Of a stretch of DNA of 64,000 bases, positions 46,362 to 57,517 are shown piece by piece. The notes under the pieces are model-generated. The model did not search any database, had not been told where the DNA came from, and saw only the letters and a program-made list of their open reading frames with translations. Numbering within the stretch: position 1 is the stretch's first letter; each line of letters starts with the position of its first letter. Source of the DNA: Pohlia nutans (Eukaryota; Streptophyta; Bryopsida; Bryales; Mniaceae). Made by a program: the position numbers and the translations under genes. The stretch covers positions 9,734,001 to 9,798,000 of the forward strand of contig CM040106.1 of the NCBI GenBank assembly GCA_022496805.1, written 5' to 3'.

Positions 46362-47850
46362 ACGGTGGATGGACAAAATGTCCGTAGACCAGCTAGAGCG
46401 CGAGGTAGAGAGGGAGAGCAATACCGACAAAGAAGGTGTCGTGATGGAGAGGGAGGATTCACTTGGCCGCAGAGGACAACGGTGGACTTGGAAAACATGG
46501 CAAGGGATGCGTTTGCTCATATAGATGACATTTACAGCAACAACATGAATGGAGGTGACGAAGCTGACGAGGTGACGAAGCTGCTATGGATGCGGGCAGT
46601 GTTGATTACGAAGGACAATTTGATGAGGCCAATTTAGAGCACATGATGAGTGAATCAACCGAATCAGTATACGAGGGAAGCACTCAAAATTGTTTGCAGT
46701 GTGCAATTGTATAGTTTTCAATTTGCACGCTATACTCGGTGCCACACACATTTTTGAACGCCCTCCTCACATAGATAGTTGGGGACTTGTTACCAACATC
46801 TAACAAATTCCCTAGAACTTCATATGAGGTTAAATCTCGGGTTAAATCCCTGCTGATGAAGTTAGGATTGAAATATGAGCAGGTCCATTCTTGCCCAGAC
46901 GGCCATGTGCTGTACCAAGGCGTCAATGCAGACCTGGAAGAATGTCCAACATACCAGCAATTATGATACATACCGGGGTCCAACTGAGTGCCTCAGCGTG
47001 TAGCTCGATACTTTGATATATTTAGACATCTACAACGAATGTTTAAATGTCCAGAAGTGGCTAAACATATGACAAGGTACCATACTCACAAATCGCAAGG
47101 GCAGATAATGAAGTCAGCTGCCAAAAGCGAGCAATGGAAGAGTATAGATGAAAACGAGCCACAATTTGCATAGGTTTTAACAAATCTTTGTCTTGGGCTT
47201 GTTTGTGATGGCATTATTCCGTACAAGAATAATGCAATCAAACACTCAACTTGGGTGATGTTGATAACAATATACAATCTCCCGCCTTGGCTGCTTACCA
47301 AATTTTTTTTATCTCCCTAGAGTTACTTATTCTTGGGCCTAAATCTCCTACAGCGGAGAACATAGATGTGTATCTAGCTCCCATAGTTTGTGATTTTTTG
47401 TAATTATGGGAAGGTGTTCCAGCTATTAATATGTCTATGCCAGAAGGATACAAACGATTTACTCTTCAAGCCATGTTAATATGGACAATGAATGACTTTC
47501 CAGTCTATAGACTTCTATCAGGACAGCAAGTCCATAGATACAAGGGTTGTCCGCTTTGTGGTCCTGAAACATGTGCAGAGCATGCTCAACTCCTAAACAA
47601 AATGATATTTTTAGGGGCTCAAAGATACCTAGCTGCCGATCAGAGGTTCCGTAGAGCCAAAGCTGCATTTGATAATCATCAAGAGTGGCACATTGCTCCA
47701 GAGAGACCCACAGGGGATGAAGTTCTACAGTGGGGTACAACACGAACCGACTTTCTTGAAGTTGGTGGAGTGGAAAATTCTAGTGCGGATCCTGTGAAAC
47801 TACACGGCGTGAAACGACGAAGTGTTTTATTCAACCTTCCCTATTGGAAG
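46362..47850 (+). pseudogene. CACTA TNP2 transposase core, decayed
   Basis: Begins after the TTTTGTTTTACAG acceptor and is in phase with the preceding exon (TVDGQNVRRPARARGREGEQ). A repeated GGTGACGAAGCTG phrase near 46553-46585 shifts the frame; the transposase then continues as DYEGQFDEANLEHMMSESTE. TNP2 landmarks are SRVKSLLMKLGLKYEQVHSC near 46840, RYFDIFRHLQRMFKCPEVAK near 47005, LGLVCDGIIPYKNN near 47190, and LQAMLIWTMNDFPVYRLLSG then YKGCPLCGPETCAEH near 47470-47585. Several stops interrupt it (for example near 46712, 46965 and 47171). It ends at TATTGGAAG|GTATTG (47850/47851), a splice donor. Confidence 0.85.
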
Positions 47851-49724
47851 GTATTGTCTCTACTCTAATTCATTATGTATTTTACACTATGAGGAGTCAT
47901 AGTTGTTATTCATTTTGGTTGAGATTCATGTAAAGGTACCTACTGTGGATGGGAGAAGTGATGTTGAACTCGAATGCACTATCCAGATATGTTAGCCTCT
48001 ATGGAATGAGTAAAAACAATGTCACATATAGTATAAACCAATGTCGTCCAAAAAGAATTGAATAGTAGCAACATGAAGTACATCGTTACGAAAGATATGT
48101 GTTTTGATTCATGTATAAAATAAAGTTTTTCACGAATGGAACCTAGTGGTGCTTTTGTTAAGGAAGACAGAAAGTAGTGACGAGAAATATCTACATGTTA
48201 GTACTACATAGTCATGAAGTGACATAATTGTAACAGAATTGGAAAGCGAAGAATTTTGATGACTTGTCTACAAAAAATGCAATGGAATAAAGTATCATGG
48301 TATGAAGTGTATGCGAGGAAATGTCCATGTTTGCCCAACCCATAAGCCTGTATAGCAATGTAGTGAACCCTACAGATTCTATTCCATTGAAGATCAGTAG
48401 AACTGCATCGTTATTTACAAGGCATCACTTGTTTTTTCTTAGGGTAGCCTGGTATAATCATTTGGACGTATAGGATATGAAATGTCCTAGTGATTTTGAA
48501 ATGTATAGCCTTCGAAAAAAGCACTGAAGTATTTATAAATTATTTGGGTTATTAACTGAGTGTTATAGTAATTAATTAAAAAATACATAAAATCGAAATC
48601 CACATTTTAGAACATGTATCAAATGGCAATGTAGAATCACATGTATAATTTTGTGCATGCATGTGTAAATCATGTTTACTAATTCAAGAGGTGAACATCT
48701 TGTGCACTGGAATTAAGACCTCACACAAAAGTCCTAACAGAATTATAATGTTGTATATTTGGAAATTATAAGATACTAGAAAAGAGGTTGAAACTAGTGT
48801 ACACACATGTGTGCATTGAAAGCACATGTTTAACCTTTTAAGGACCACGCATCCAAATAGTTGATGGTTGTTGGTCAAAGCCAATATTGGCCTCAAAGTT
48901 AATGCTTTTTGCTATTGCTTTCATTTGAAAAATTGTAGTCAATCGAGTCTAGCTTGCACTTCACTGTTAGGATTTCACAAATTTCAAGTATTGAATGTTT
49001 TATTTCTCTTGCATGCTATGTAGCTGAAGGTCTAAATTGCACTAAATCGGATGTTTGCCTTTGTAATTCAAAACTGTGGACTAAAAAATTTTACAAAAAA
49101 ATATTATGCGATCCTTAATCGTCATTCCCACATGTTTCAAAATTTAACGAAACAATTAAGAATTTTTGTACTTAATATGATTTTCTTAATTTATTTGCCC
49201 TTTTAATTTGTGAATAGTTCATTTTGTAAAATTTAACTCAGAATATTTTAGGCCTAATAGGATACATACAATTTAATGTATGATGAGTATTAACATGTAT
49301 ATTTTAACTAATATTAAAAACTAAAATGTATATAGGTTTGACTGTTATAAAAAGGAATATGCGTAAAAGGGTTAAACTTCACGTGCACAATCAAACTTAA
49401 CTATGACCAACAAAAATGCACTATCATGAAGAACAGAACATAGTAAAGGCTTAATTGAGTTGATCTACATGTAAGGAATTCTTCAACATATCAAGCGTAA
49501 GGAATTAATGGCCCAAACAAAGTTATTTGTTCTAATGAACTGTGTAAACTGTGAGCTCGGGGGTGGTTGGAATTTCTTGGTACAATATCTAGATTCTATT
49601 GGAATTATAACCCTGTTGGTTTTGGAGCCTCTACCTTATATCTTGAATGAGACTGGGTCAAGGTAGACGAAAGTGGGTTTATTTTGTTTTCGAGAATCAT
49701 TGATCGAAAATTTGAATTGTACAG
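47851..49724 (+). other. Intron of the CACTA transposase (1874 bp)
   Basis: In TNP2 relatives the phrase LPYWK is directly followed by a ..L.RH.LDVMH.EKN segment. Here LPYWK ends at 47850 before GT, and DLIVRHVLDVMHCEKN starts at 49725 after TTGTACAG. Joining the two keeps the reading frame exactly. The intervening 1874 bp has no convincing frame and contains a TTAA-flanked element (48834-49371). Confidence 0.7.
48834..49371. mobile_element. Probable TTAA-flanked element, 538 bp
   Basis: TTAA at 48830-48833 and 49372-49375. Left end CCTTTTAAGGACCACGCAT; right-end reverse complement CCCTTTTACGCATATTCC. The ends share CCTTTTA and ACGCAT, but an indel separates them, so the inverted repeat is weaker than in the other two TTAA elements. 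No coding frame inside. It resembles the 29162 element in using a 'CC..TTAAGGACC'-like end. Confidence 0.5.
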
Positions 49725-50636
49725 GACTTAATAGTGCGTCATGTCCTAGACGTGATGCATTGCGAAAAGAACATCTCCGAGAACATACTACGAACGGCAT
49801 TTGGAGAGAAGGACAACCTATCCGTAAGAGCAAACATGCAAGCCCGTGGAATCAGACCATTTACAAGCGACAGGCCCAAACCGATATTGTTTTTACATGC
49901 CTGATGCATCATATGTTTTGTTAGCAACAAATCGGGCAAAGGTGCTGCGAATGTTGAAGAATTTAAGGACTCCAACCAATTATGTTGCAGCGCTACACAC
50001 AAAAATTAGCAAAGGGAAACTTAGTGGTCTAAAATCACATGACTACCACATCTTAATGCAACAGATTTTGCCATTGTCTCTAACAAGGCTCTTGCAGGGA
50101 CAGTCATTCGTTTGAGCCGGGTTTTGAGGAAGCTCTGCGCAAAGACAATGAATGGGGCAGAGAAAGATCAAATGCTCACGGATTGTGCCGAAACCATGTG
50201 CATGCTTGAAAAGGAGATGCCTCCTTCTTTCATTGACATAATGTCACATTTGCCATATCATCTAATGCAGGAGCTTTTTTTGTGCAGACATGTCCATACC
50301 CGATGGATGTATCCATACGAGAGATATTTTAAAACTGTGAAAGGCTTCGTTAGAAACCTTGCAAAATCGGAAGGTAGCATTGCTCAGGGTTACCAAGTCG
50401 AGCAAGCGTTGGGGTTTATTACTAAGTATATGTCAGAGTACAATGTCATGACGCGAAGAGTTTGGGACGACAAGGAAGAACCAGCAATAGTTGACGAGAT
50501 ATTGGAGGGGAAGGGAAAGCCAAAAAATTTGTCAAAAGAGCTAAGGAGTGCGATGCACTTTTGTCTTGGACAACTCAGCCCACATCAAACCCTATTGCCA
50601 GTAAACATTACTCTGTCATGCTTGTATAGTGATTGA
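49725..50636 (+). pseudogene. CACTA transposase C-terminal part with DUF4218-like region, decayed
   Basis: DLIVRHVLDVMHCEKNISEN and ILRTAFGEKDNLSVRANMQA begin the exon at 49725. After a frameshift near 49890 it continues PDASYVLLATNRAKVLRMLK and GLKSHDYHILMQQILPLSLT. After another near 50100 the DUF4218-like region follows at 50112-50636 (PPSFIDIMSHLPYHLMQELF, HTRWMYPYERYFKTVKGFVR, LAKSEGSIAQGYQVEQALGF). These are standard neighbours in plant CACTA transposases. Two frameshifts make it non-functional. Confidence 0.82.
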
Positions 50637-52540
50637 AAGAATGTCCTCCTGTCAGTGACATCCTCTATTAGGTGTGAGTCATCCAGTTTATAAAAATGAA
50701 CAATGTAAGGAAGGTAGGGGTTGGACATGCCCTGATGGATATAGGAGACTCTGTTTAAGTGCTAGAATGCTATATTAGGCATGCTATATTTAACCATAAA
50801 CCCTGCAGAGGAGTAGTTTATAGTCAATGCCCATTCTAAACCTTTAATTCTAAAGAGCAAACTCTGTGTTTTAAAATAAAACTTGTGTTTATATCATTTC
50901 AAGAAGTGTAATTTCTAATTGAAATTGACTTATGTCAATTCTAAGTACACTCCAGGTAGAAGAATTGTACAAATTTAACCCCTAAACGTACCGATCCTTT
51001 GAATACAAGTATTGTAGTTGCTAGCCTAAAAAATAGATATGAGAATGGCTCAGATGTACATGAGGGGTACAGGAGAGGACCATTGCAAGCATGAATTCTC
51101 ATAACGAAATTGTAATATTTGCAGTTTGTGGCCAATCTAATATTATCAAAACTCCTAATCACAAGAGAACTGTTGTAATTGGTAGAGAATTTACTATAAT
51201 TTTAGAAGGTGACTTGGATGAAAGTCGTCAAAAATTGATTGACAAAGGTGGAAGGCTAAGAATTTGTTTAAGATCTAATATCAGTGACATTTGGACGTGT
51301 ACGGGTTTAGGTACCCTGAACATTGTCGTGGTGTCACAAAATCTGCTATTCTTGGAGAGTAGTACTATTCCCGACATTGCTTGTTTTGATTGTTTGAATT
51401 TATTATACTGTGGAAACCAAATTTTGGACGTCACGGGTAACTTAAAACATTGACAACTATATGTATAATATGTACCGGAAGTACAAAGTCTGAAGTTTGT
51501 GGACTGTTCTCACAAATTATGGTGACTTCAATAATGGTATGTACAGTGGGGTAGAAGATAGTTAAGAATTTTTGGATCCAGTTGGGATTTGTTGGAACTT
51601 TGGAAGGCCCGTGTATGCTTAAGAATGAACGGAGTATCAATGTTTAAATTGCATTGGAATCACAGTAACTCTACTTTATCATCAATACAAATACAGATAT
51701 GTATTCAAAAATCATACAAAAAATCTGATATTTTCTATATATTATCTACCATTTAGTGCTCAACCGTTTGTGAAAACTACAACTTTAGTTTAATGATACA
51801 TTTTAGAAATGAACCTTCACAATTGCTTTAGACATACTTGAATCCACACAGCTTGAACGTCGTGTATGATTTATTACATATTCAATGCTTAAATGCAAAA
51901 AATCTTTGACTATCTGCGAAAGGTTCATTATGAAATGATAGATACTGTATAAAAGAAATCTAAACAATTGTGTCATTTTAAATTATTCTTTATTCACTTA
52001 TCTTGAAGTTGAAGCACGCTTCATTGCAATTCCAATGCAATTTGTGTTTTCAAAATCGGTTCATTTTTTAAGCATGCTATAGGTTTCGGAAGATTGTTGA
52101 ACTTTCAAGAGAAAAGTGATTGAAAAATTTGTAAGCTGTTGTACCTGACTCTAAAACTATGTGCTAGAAGGCATACATGATGAGATTGTGAAGCAATGTC
52201 TATGGAACTATTAACTCTGATTTATCCAAACGTTGTTCATATGGAGAATTTTTTTTTTATAATGTGCTAAAAATAATTTATGAGAGGGTTGCAGTCTGAG
52301 CCTATGTGGTGTACTAAAGGAGGTACGAAAGTTTAAGGGTACAGAAGAACCAAGCTTGGGCTGAATTTTGAAGCCGATATCCTTAGCGGAATGGGAGGAG
52401 AAGAGCTCTATATCCAGCGGAATTGGCGGAGATGCCAACGTTTCCACAATGGCTTCGCATGGACATTGAAGGAAAAAAAAAGCAGGGAATTGCAATTCCG
52501 GATGAAGTTGAAAATACCTCGAGACCACCATCATTCCAGG
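50637..52540. other. Insertion or intron between DUF4218 and DUF4216 parts
   Basis: About 1.9 kb without recognisable transposase sequence. A 120-codon plus frame at 51091-51453 is unassigned and is overlapped by a minus frame. A TTAACCCCTAAACGTACC phrase at 50977 and an approximate inverted partner (GGTACGAAAGTTTAAGGG, ending near 52342) could mark a further TTAA-type element, but the right flank is TACA rather than TTAA. Confidence 0.4.
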
Positions 52541-53199
52541 CCTAGAGATTTAAAAGCATGTACGCTTACGGGTACCACTTTCGAGTAAAGAGTGCGGAGG
52601 ATAGCATCACTAAAACCTGTGACTCAGGAGTTGTTGCATTTTTCCACATGCCATGTCGATCAGGGAGACGTGATGAGAATTTAGTTGATGCAAACTTGGA
52701 GTACATTGGCCAAATTTTGGAAATTGTGGAGTTAAATTATGGACGTCATTGCACGGTTCTTTTGGTTTGCAACTAGGTGAAGGCTAATTACAGGGGTAGG
52801 AGTGCGTGAGAGAAGATGAATGGGGTTTCACTCTAGCTAATTTTAACAGCATGGTACCATTTGGCTACAAATCTTTTTCATTTCCAGTTCATTGTGATCA
52901 ATTTTTCTTTTCAGATGAAGAGGACAAGCCATGATGGAAGGTAGTATTGCGAATGGAGGTTCCGAGGACGAAGAATTGACAGCAAAATGGAGGATCCCAA
53001 TGAAATCCCCATGTTTTCCATGGGGTCCGATTATGATTTTGCAGGGCTACAAGTACCAGAATCAATCCCGGAGACAAACCCTGATCCCCTTCCAACAGGT
53101 AGGAACATTCAACTCAATGAGATTCTGAATGAGGCACTAGAAAAACAGGCCCCAGTATTTGACCGAGACGTTGGTGAGTCCTCAGAAGAGGGAGATTGA
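52540..53199 (+). pseudogene. CACTA DUF4216-like C-terminal region
   Basis: Reads YAYGYHFRVKSAEDSITKTC, DSGVVAFFHMPCRSGRRDEN and NLEYIGQILEIVELNYGRHC to a stop near 52776. It continues in shifted frames as EDEWGFTLANFNSMVPFGYK and FFSDEEDKP.WKVVLRMEV. That is the DUF4216 order (GY.F.....D....NSGV, YYG...I.EL.Y, then W.VV). The final stretch, with MEDPNEIPMFSMGSDYDFAG, ends at 53199 with an acidic tail. Same strand as, and downstream of, the DUF4218 part. Confidence 0.75.
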
Positions 53200-54690
53200 A
53201 AATGAAGATGTGGAACTATGTAGTGACTAGTCTGTTAATATTGCATTCAATAGAATATGTAGTACTAGACACATAGGCAGGTCATGGACAAATTGAACAA
53301 TGTCACATTGAATGGTTTGTGTATGTGGTAGCTGTCATATGACATCATTTTGTCTTTGAGGTAATGTACTTAGATTTTTAGAACATTGAACGACAAAATT
53401 ACGAGAGTGTACATTCAGAGTGTATAAGCATATGTTGCGCATCTTGGATGCCTATGACAAGTGACTATATACCAAAACTTTTATAAGATCAAACAGCGTA
53501 CCTTCCTGTATGTATCCGCATATACAGTAGACCCTAAACCCTAAACAATATATACCAGTTGTTGTGGAATTATGGTTTTCCATTTATTGGCATGTGGACA
53601 TGGGAGGCATGGTCAGTGATTGGTTCGATATATACTGGGGGAACCATATGACATGCATGATATGCGAAGAATGAAACAGGGACGCTTTTTAATGAATCCC
53701 TAAGCATTATGGGATGTAGTACCGGAAATGAGTGACAAGAATATGCACGAAATTTGAAGTGCTCTGTATGTTTCGTATGTAGAAGCAGAGTATGTTTGAA
53801 ATCAAGAATGACGGACACACTTCAGTCATAAGAGAATGAGAAGCACACTTTGGGAATACGTGTCAATACGTTATAACTACGCATATGACAGTTATAACCC
53901 AAATATAGGTGATTCTGGTCATATCATAAATGTCCCAGGGAATGGTACGTGGCCCTTTGGAAATGGAACAATGTAATTGTAATTACAATGTCTTGTCTGA
54001 GAAACTTAGTTTCTAAAAGTGGGCTAAAGAGACTATCTTCAAGATCGTAAAGTACTTGTTTTCACAAGTTGAAGATTTCATTAATGAAACCAGATTTTTA
54101 TTGTACCCTCATTTACTGGGATGTAATTACAGAAGAATAAATTACTTGAAAGTGTAAAGACAGATGTAAATTTTCAATAATATAGGAACAGGGTAAAAAA
54201 GTTATATCTGAGCCATGAAAGGCAAATGAGGGACGAAAAAAAACGCATAAGCAGTGAAAAACCTAAACCATTAAAAAGTAATTATTGGTCGTGACGTGCA
54301 CATTTTACTTGAGAAAATAAAAATGACAACGATGGTTTACGAAATGTAAAGCAGAAGTGAAGGTAAAGGGTACAGTAACTCAATGGAAAGTAGGGTAAGT
54401 TTTCATGAAGGAACCCACTAAAATAAATAAGTATCCGGTGATTTCATTAAGTACAATGTCTAAAAATGACCATGTAGAGCTGTCACACCTTTCCATTGCC
54501 ATGTCATCAGTATCCTTTACCAACTCCAAAAACAGAGGTAGCTCTAAAGAAGGGCGACAAAATCAACAGAAATTGCTTAGATTCTGTTCACTAGTTTACA
54601 GAAAAATATAGAAGAAGCCAGGTGGTGACCGCCGGAACCCGCCACAACAGAAATCTGCTAAAAATCTGTTGAAACGGTCATAGTTTTCTA
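53200..54690. other. Right flank of CACTA, nothing recognised
   Basis: No frame above about 80 codons. A TATGTAGTGACTAG at 53218-53231 would fit a right CACTA terminus (reverse complement CACTACATA), but I found no matching left end. Confidence 0.4.
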
Positions 54691-54993
54691 GTAGTGTTCA
54701 TCTCCTCTTCAACCTCCTTGAACTCCTCATCTGAAAGCTTCAACAATGACCTCTTCACATCAAGAGGAGTGCCAATGGGTTTGCACTCCTCCATGTTGAA
54801 CCGCTTCAGCACCTCCTCAATGTATTTGCCTTGGCTCATGGTGATGGTGCGTGCGCTGCAATTCCTCTCAAATGCAACACCAAGGCAAAACTCCAATGGC
54901 CCAAGATCACTCATCTCAAACTCCTTCTCAAGCTTGGACTTCAACCACCCCAACACCGAATCATCACTAGCCAAGATAATCAAATTGTGCAAG
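54690..54993 (-). pseudogene. Copia RT C-terminal fragment
   Basis: Reads LASDDSVLGWLKSKLEKEFE, MSDLGPLEFCLGVAFERNCS and ARTITMSQGKYIEEVLKRFN, then EECKPIGTPLDVKRSLLKLS. These are the post-YVDD positions of RVT_2. The YVDD core and everything upstream to the integrase are missing, owing to the deletion whose junction lies at about 54985-55005. Confidence 0.85.
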
Positions 54994-54994
54994 A

Positions 54995-55525
54995 TCATCA
55001 ATGCCATGCAACTCAAAGAAGCGCTCAAAGACCTTGGAAGTGAACTCCCCTCCATTGTCCGATCGAAACACCTTGATCTTGTGCTCCAATTGTGTCTCCA
55101 CAAGTGCCTTGAACTCCACAAACTTGGCAAACACCTCTCCCTTGGACTTCAACACATACACCCACACCTTTCTAGAGAAATCATCAATGAGAGTCACAAA
55201 GTACAAGCAACCACCCATGGAAATGGTCTTAAATGGACCACAAACATCTGAATGCACAAGCTCCAAGGGCTTGCTTGCACGCTGACCTCCCTCACTTGGA
55301 AATGGGGTTCTAGAGAGCTTGCCTTCAATGCACCCCTCACACACCGTTGAAATAGATGCACCATCCTTGATTTGCATACCATTCACCATGCTTTGAAGAG
55401 CCTTGACACTCTTCACATTCAAGTGGCCAAGGCGGCAATGCTATAGCTCCAAAGGTGCTGATTGTGCCGTTTGTTGTGCCACATTTTCCAAATCATGCAT
55501 GGAGAAGGGCATTTTATACAAGCTC
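54995..55525 (-). pseudogene. Copia pre-integrase and integrase N-terminal half
   Basis: Pre-integrase region CRLGHLNVKSVKALQSM at about 55440, where the expected tryptophan of LELWH is TAG (55443-55441), then CEGCIEGKLSRTPF. Integrase core: LELVHSDVCGPFKTISMGGC, FVTLIDDFSRKVWVYVLKSK, KIKVFRSDNGGEFTSKVFER. It breaks off after FFELHGI and joins RT sequence, so the catalytic glutamate region is absent. Confidence 0.85.
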
Positions 55526-55527
55526 CC

Positions 55528-56745
55528 TTATTTTGGCAATCTAGCAACCACCTTTCTATTGGCAGCCTTCACAATGCATGCATCATTATGAAACTCCACG
55601 TTCAAACCACTGAGTGCAAGGTTGACTACCAAAATCAAGTTCCTCTTGAATTTGGGAATGTGAAGCACCTCCTTCATGTTGATCTTGTGCTTCATCCCCA
55701 TCACTACAACCTCCTCAACAATGGTACCAATGCCAACCGCATGCACAATGCTATCATCTTTCAAGTGCTCATTGCGTGATGGTGATATTACCTCATGTGT
55801 TTGGAACGCTGCCCTATGGAGTGTCATGTGCTTGGTGGCTCTCGAATCCATGATCCACTTTGCCATGATGTTGTCATCTCCATCATTGCTTGCAAAAGCA
55901 CGCTCCTCGTCAATGTCCTCCTTGCTTGCAACATGGGCGCATACAAACGCATACTCTTTGTTTTTGTTGTTGCTTGCAACATTGGCACTCTCCTTCTCCT
56001 TCTTGTTGTTCTTGACGCAATACCTTGCAATGTGGCCCGGTTTGCCACATTTGTAACACACCCTTGGCATCCTCCCTCTGTTTTGAGCCGCCACCAACGC
56101 TGCCTCACCACTTTGATCTCCCTTCTCCTTCCTCTTGGACACTTTGTGCATCAACCTCCCCGTCACAAACTCCATTGTATGGTCAACAAACTTCAAGGTC
56201 TCTAAAGCGATAATCAAGTGCTCAAATGAAGGTGGCAAACTATCAAGTAAAGTCATGACAATATGATTGTCCCTCATGGGCACTTCCAAGCGAGCTAGTT
56301 GACCTGCAAATGTCTTGATGTTGTTGATGTGTTCCAACAAGTCAGCCCCTTCTTCCATCTTGCTTGTAAAGAACTTGCGCCTCAAGAAGAGTATGTTGGA
56401 CAAGCTTCTTGTCTCATGAATGTTGCAAAGCACCCTCCATGCTTCCGCTAGACCCCTACAACTCTTGATATGGGCAAGTTGTGCATCCACCAAGTTGAGC
56501 CCATTCATGGACATGGCCTTCCTTACCCTCCTTTGGTAGTCCTTCTTGTCCTTGTCACTTGCATCAGGTGGTGGAGTCTCCTCCGTGCTTTCAACGATCT
56601 CACAAAGATCCATGGAAGATAGAGCCAAGTTCATCTTGAAGTTCCAAAGGTTGAAGTTGGTGCCATCAAACTTCTCAAGCACCCTAACACTTTCACCCTC
56701 AAATGAAGCCATAGCAAAGCACAAACGCTGTCCTTTCAACACCAA
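55528..56745 (-). pseudogene. Copia Gag and protease, 405 codons, active site lost
   Basis: One long open frame starting at 56745; the more likely start is the internal MASFEGESV at residue 12. Gag: FDGTNFNLWNFKMNLALSSM (about residues 27-46), CNIHETRSLSNILFLRRKFF (108-126), LLDSLPPSFEHLIIALETLK (166-185). Zinc knuckle CYKCGKPGHIARYC at residues 230-243 is intact (CX2CX4HX4C). The protease begins with KWIMDSRATKHMTL; catalytic D300-S-G has become D-S-R by GGA to AGA. Frame length and knuckle suggest more recent activity than the first copia, but the protease is dead and pol is deleted. Confidence 0.88.
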
Positions 56746-57517
56746 GTGTGCAAATCAAGCTACCAAACACCCAAAGCAGCCCCTAGGAGTGTGCAGACAC
56801 ACTTGTGCACACAACAATGCACAATCAGCCCCTTCTACACTCAAACAAGCAAGATCTACTTGCTCCCACTCAAATCAGATCACAACTAAGCTTGTGTGTC
56901 TCTAAATGCTAGATCTAGAACCTCTCTACACGCACAAGTGTGGTTGCACCACTAAATACACAAATCAGCCCAATTGGCTCTCTAATGTGCACTTGTGCAT
57001 CAAATGAACTAGATCAACCCTCCAATACCACAACTAAGCTTCTTTCACCTTCAATACACTCAAATTAGATGATCCTAAGCTCATGCGCCTCCAAATGGTA
57101 GATCTAGCACCTTTCTACACACACAAAGTGTGGTTGCACCTCTAGCTACACAAATCAGCCTTCTTGGCTCTCAAATGTGCACTTGTGCATCTAATGTACT
57201 AGATTAGCCCTCAAACACCACAACTAAGCTTCTAGACTTCCAAAACACTTCAAATCTAAGCACAAGGGCTTCAAATGACCTTTGAGCACCTCCAAAGTTC
57301 TAAGCACCTTGAAACGCGACAAAGCTTCTAGACCTCCAAAACACTTCAAATCTAAGCACAAGAGCTTCAAATGACCTTTGAGCACCTCCAAAGCTCCAAA
57401 CACCTTGAAACTAGACAACTTCAGCTGTCAAAGCCGTCGAATGAGCCCTTTGACCTCCCCAAGACTTCAAATGTACTCAAACTCTACTAAAGCACTCGCA
57501 TCAGTGGGCCCATAACC
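56746..57517 (-). repeat. Copia leader with tandem duplications
   Basis: Non-coding leader containing two nested tandem duplications. A 96-bp unit starting AGCTTCTAGACYTCCAAAAC occurs at 57227-57322 and 57323-57418. A larger unit of about 190 bp has TAGATCTAG at 56910 and 57100, with TGTGCACTTGTGCATC in each copy. The 64-codon minus frame at 57224-57418 is just the 96-bp duplication read twice. Confidence 0.75.

Noticed and set aside
53218..53231. TATGTAGTGACTAG as right CACTA terminus
   Set aside because: No matching left CACTA terminus or 3-bp target duplication was found.
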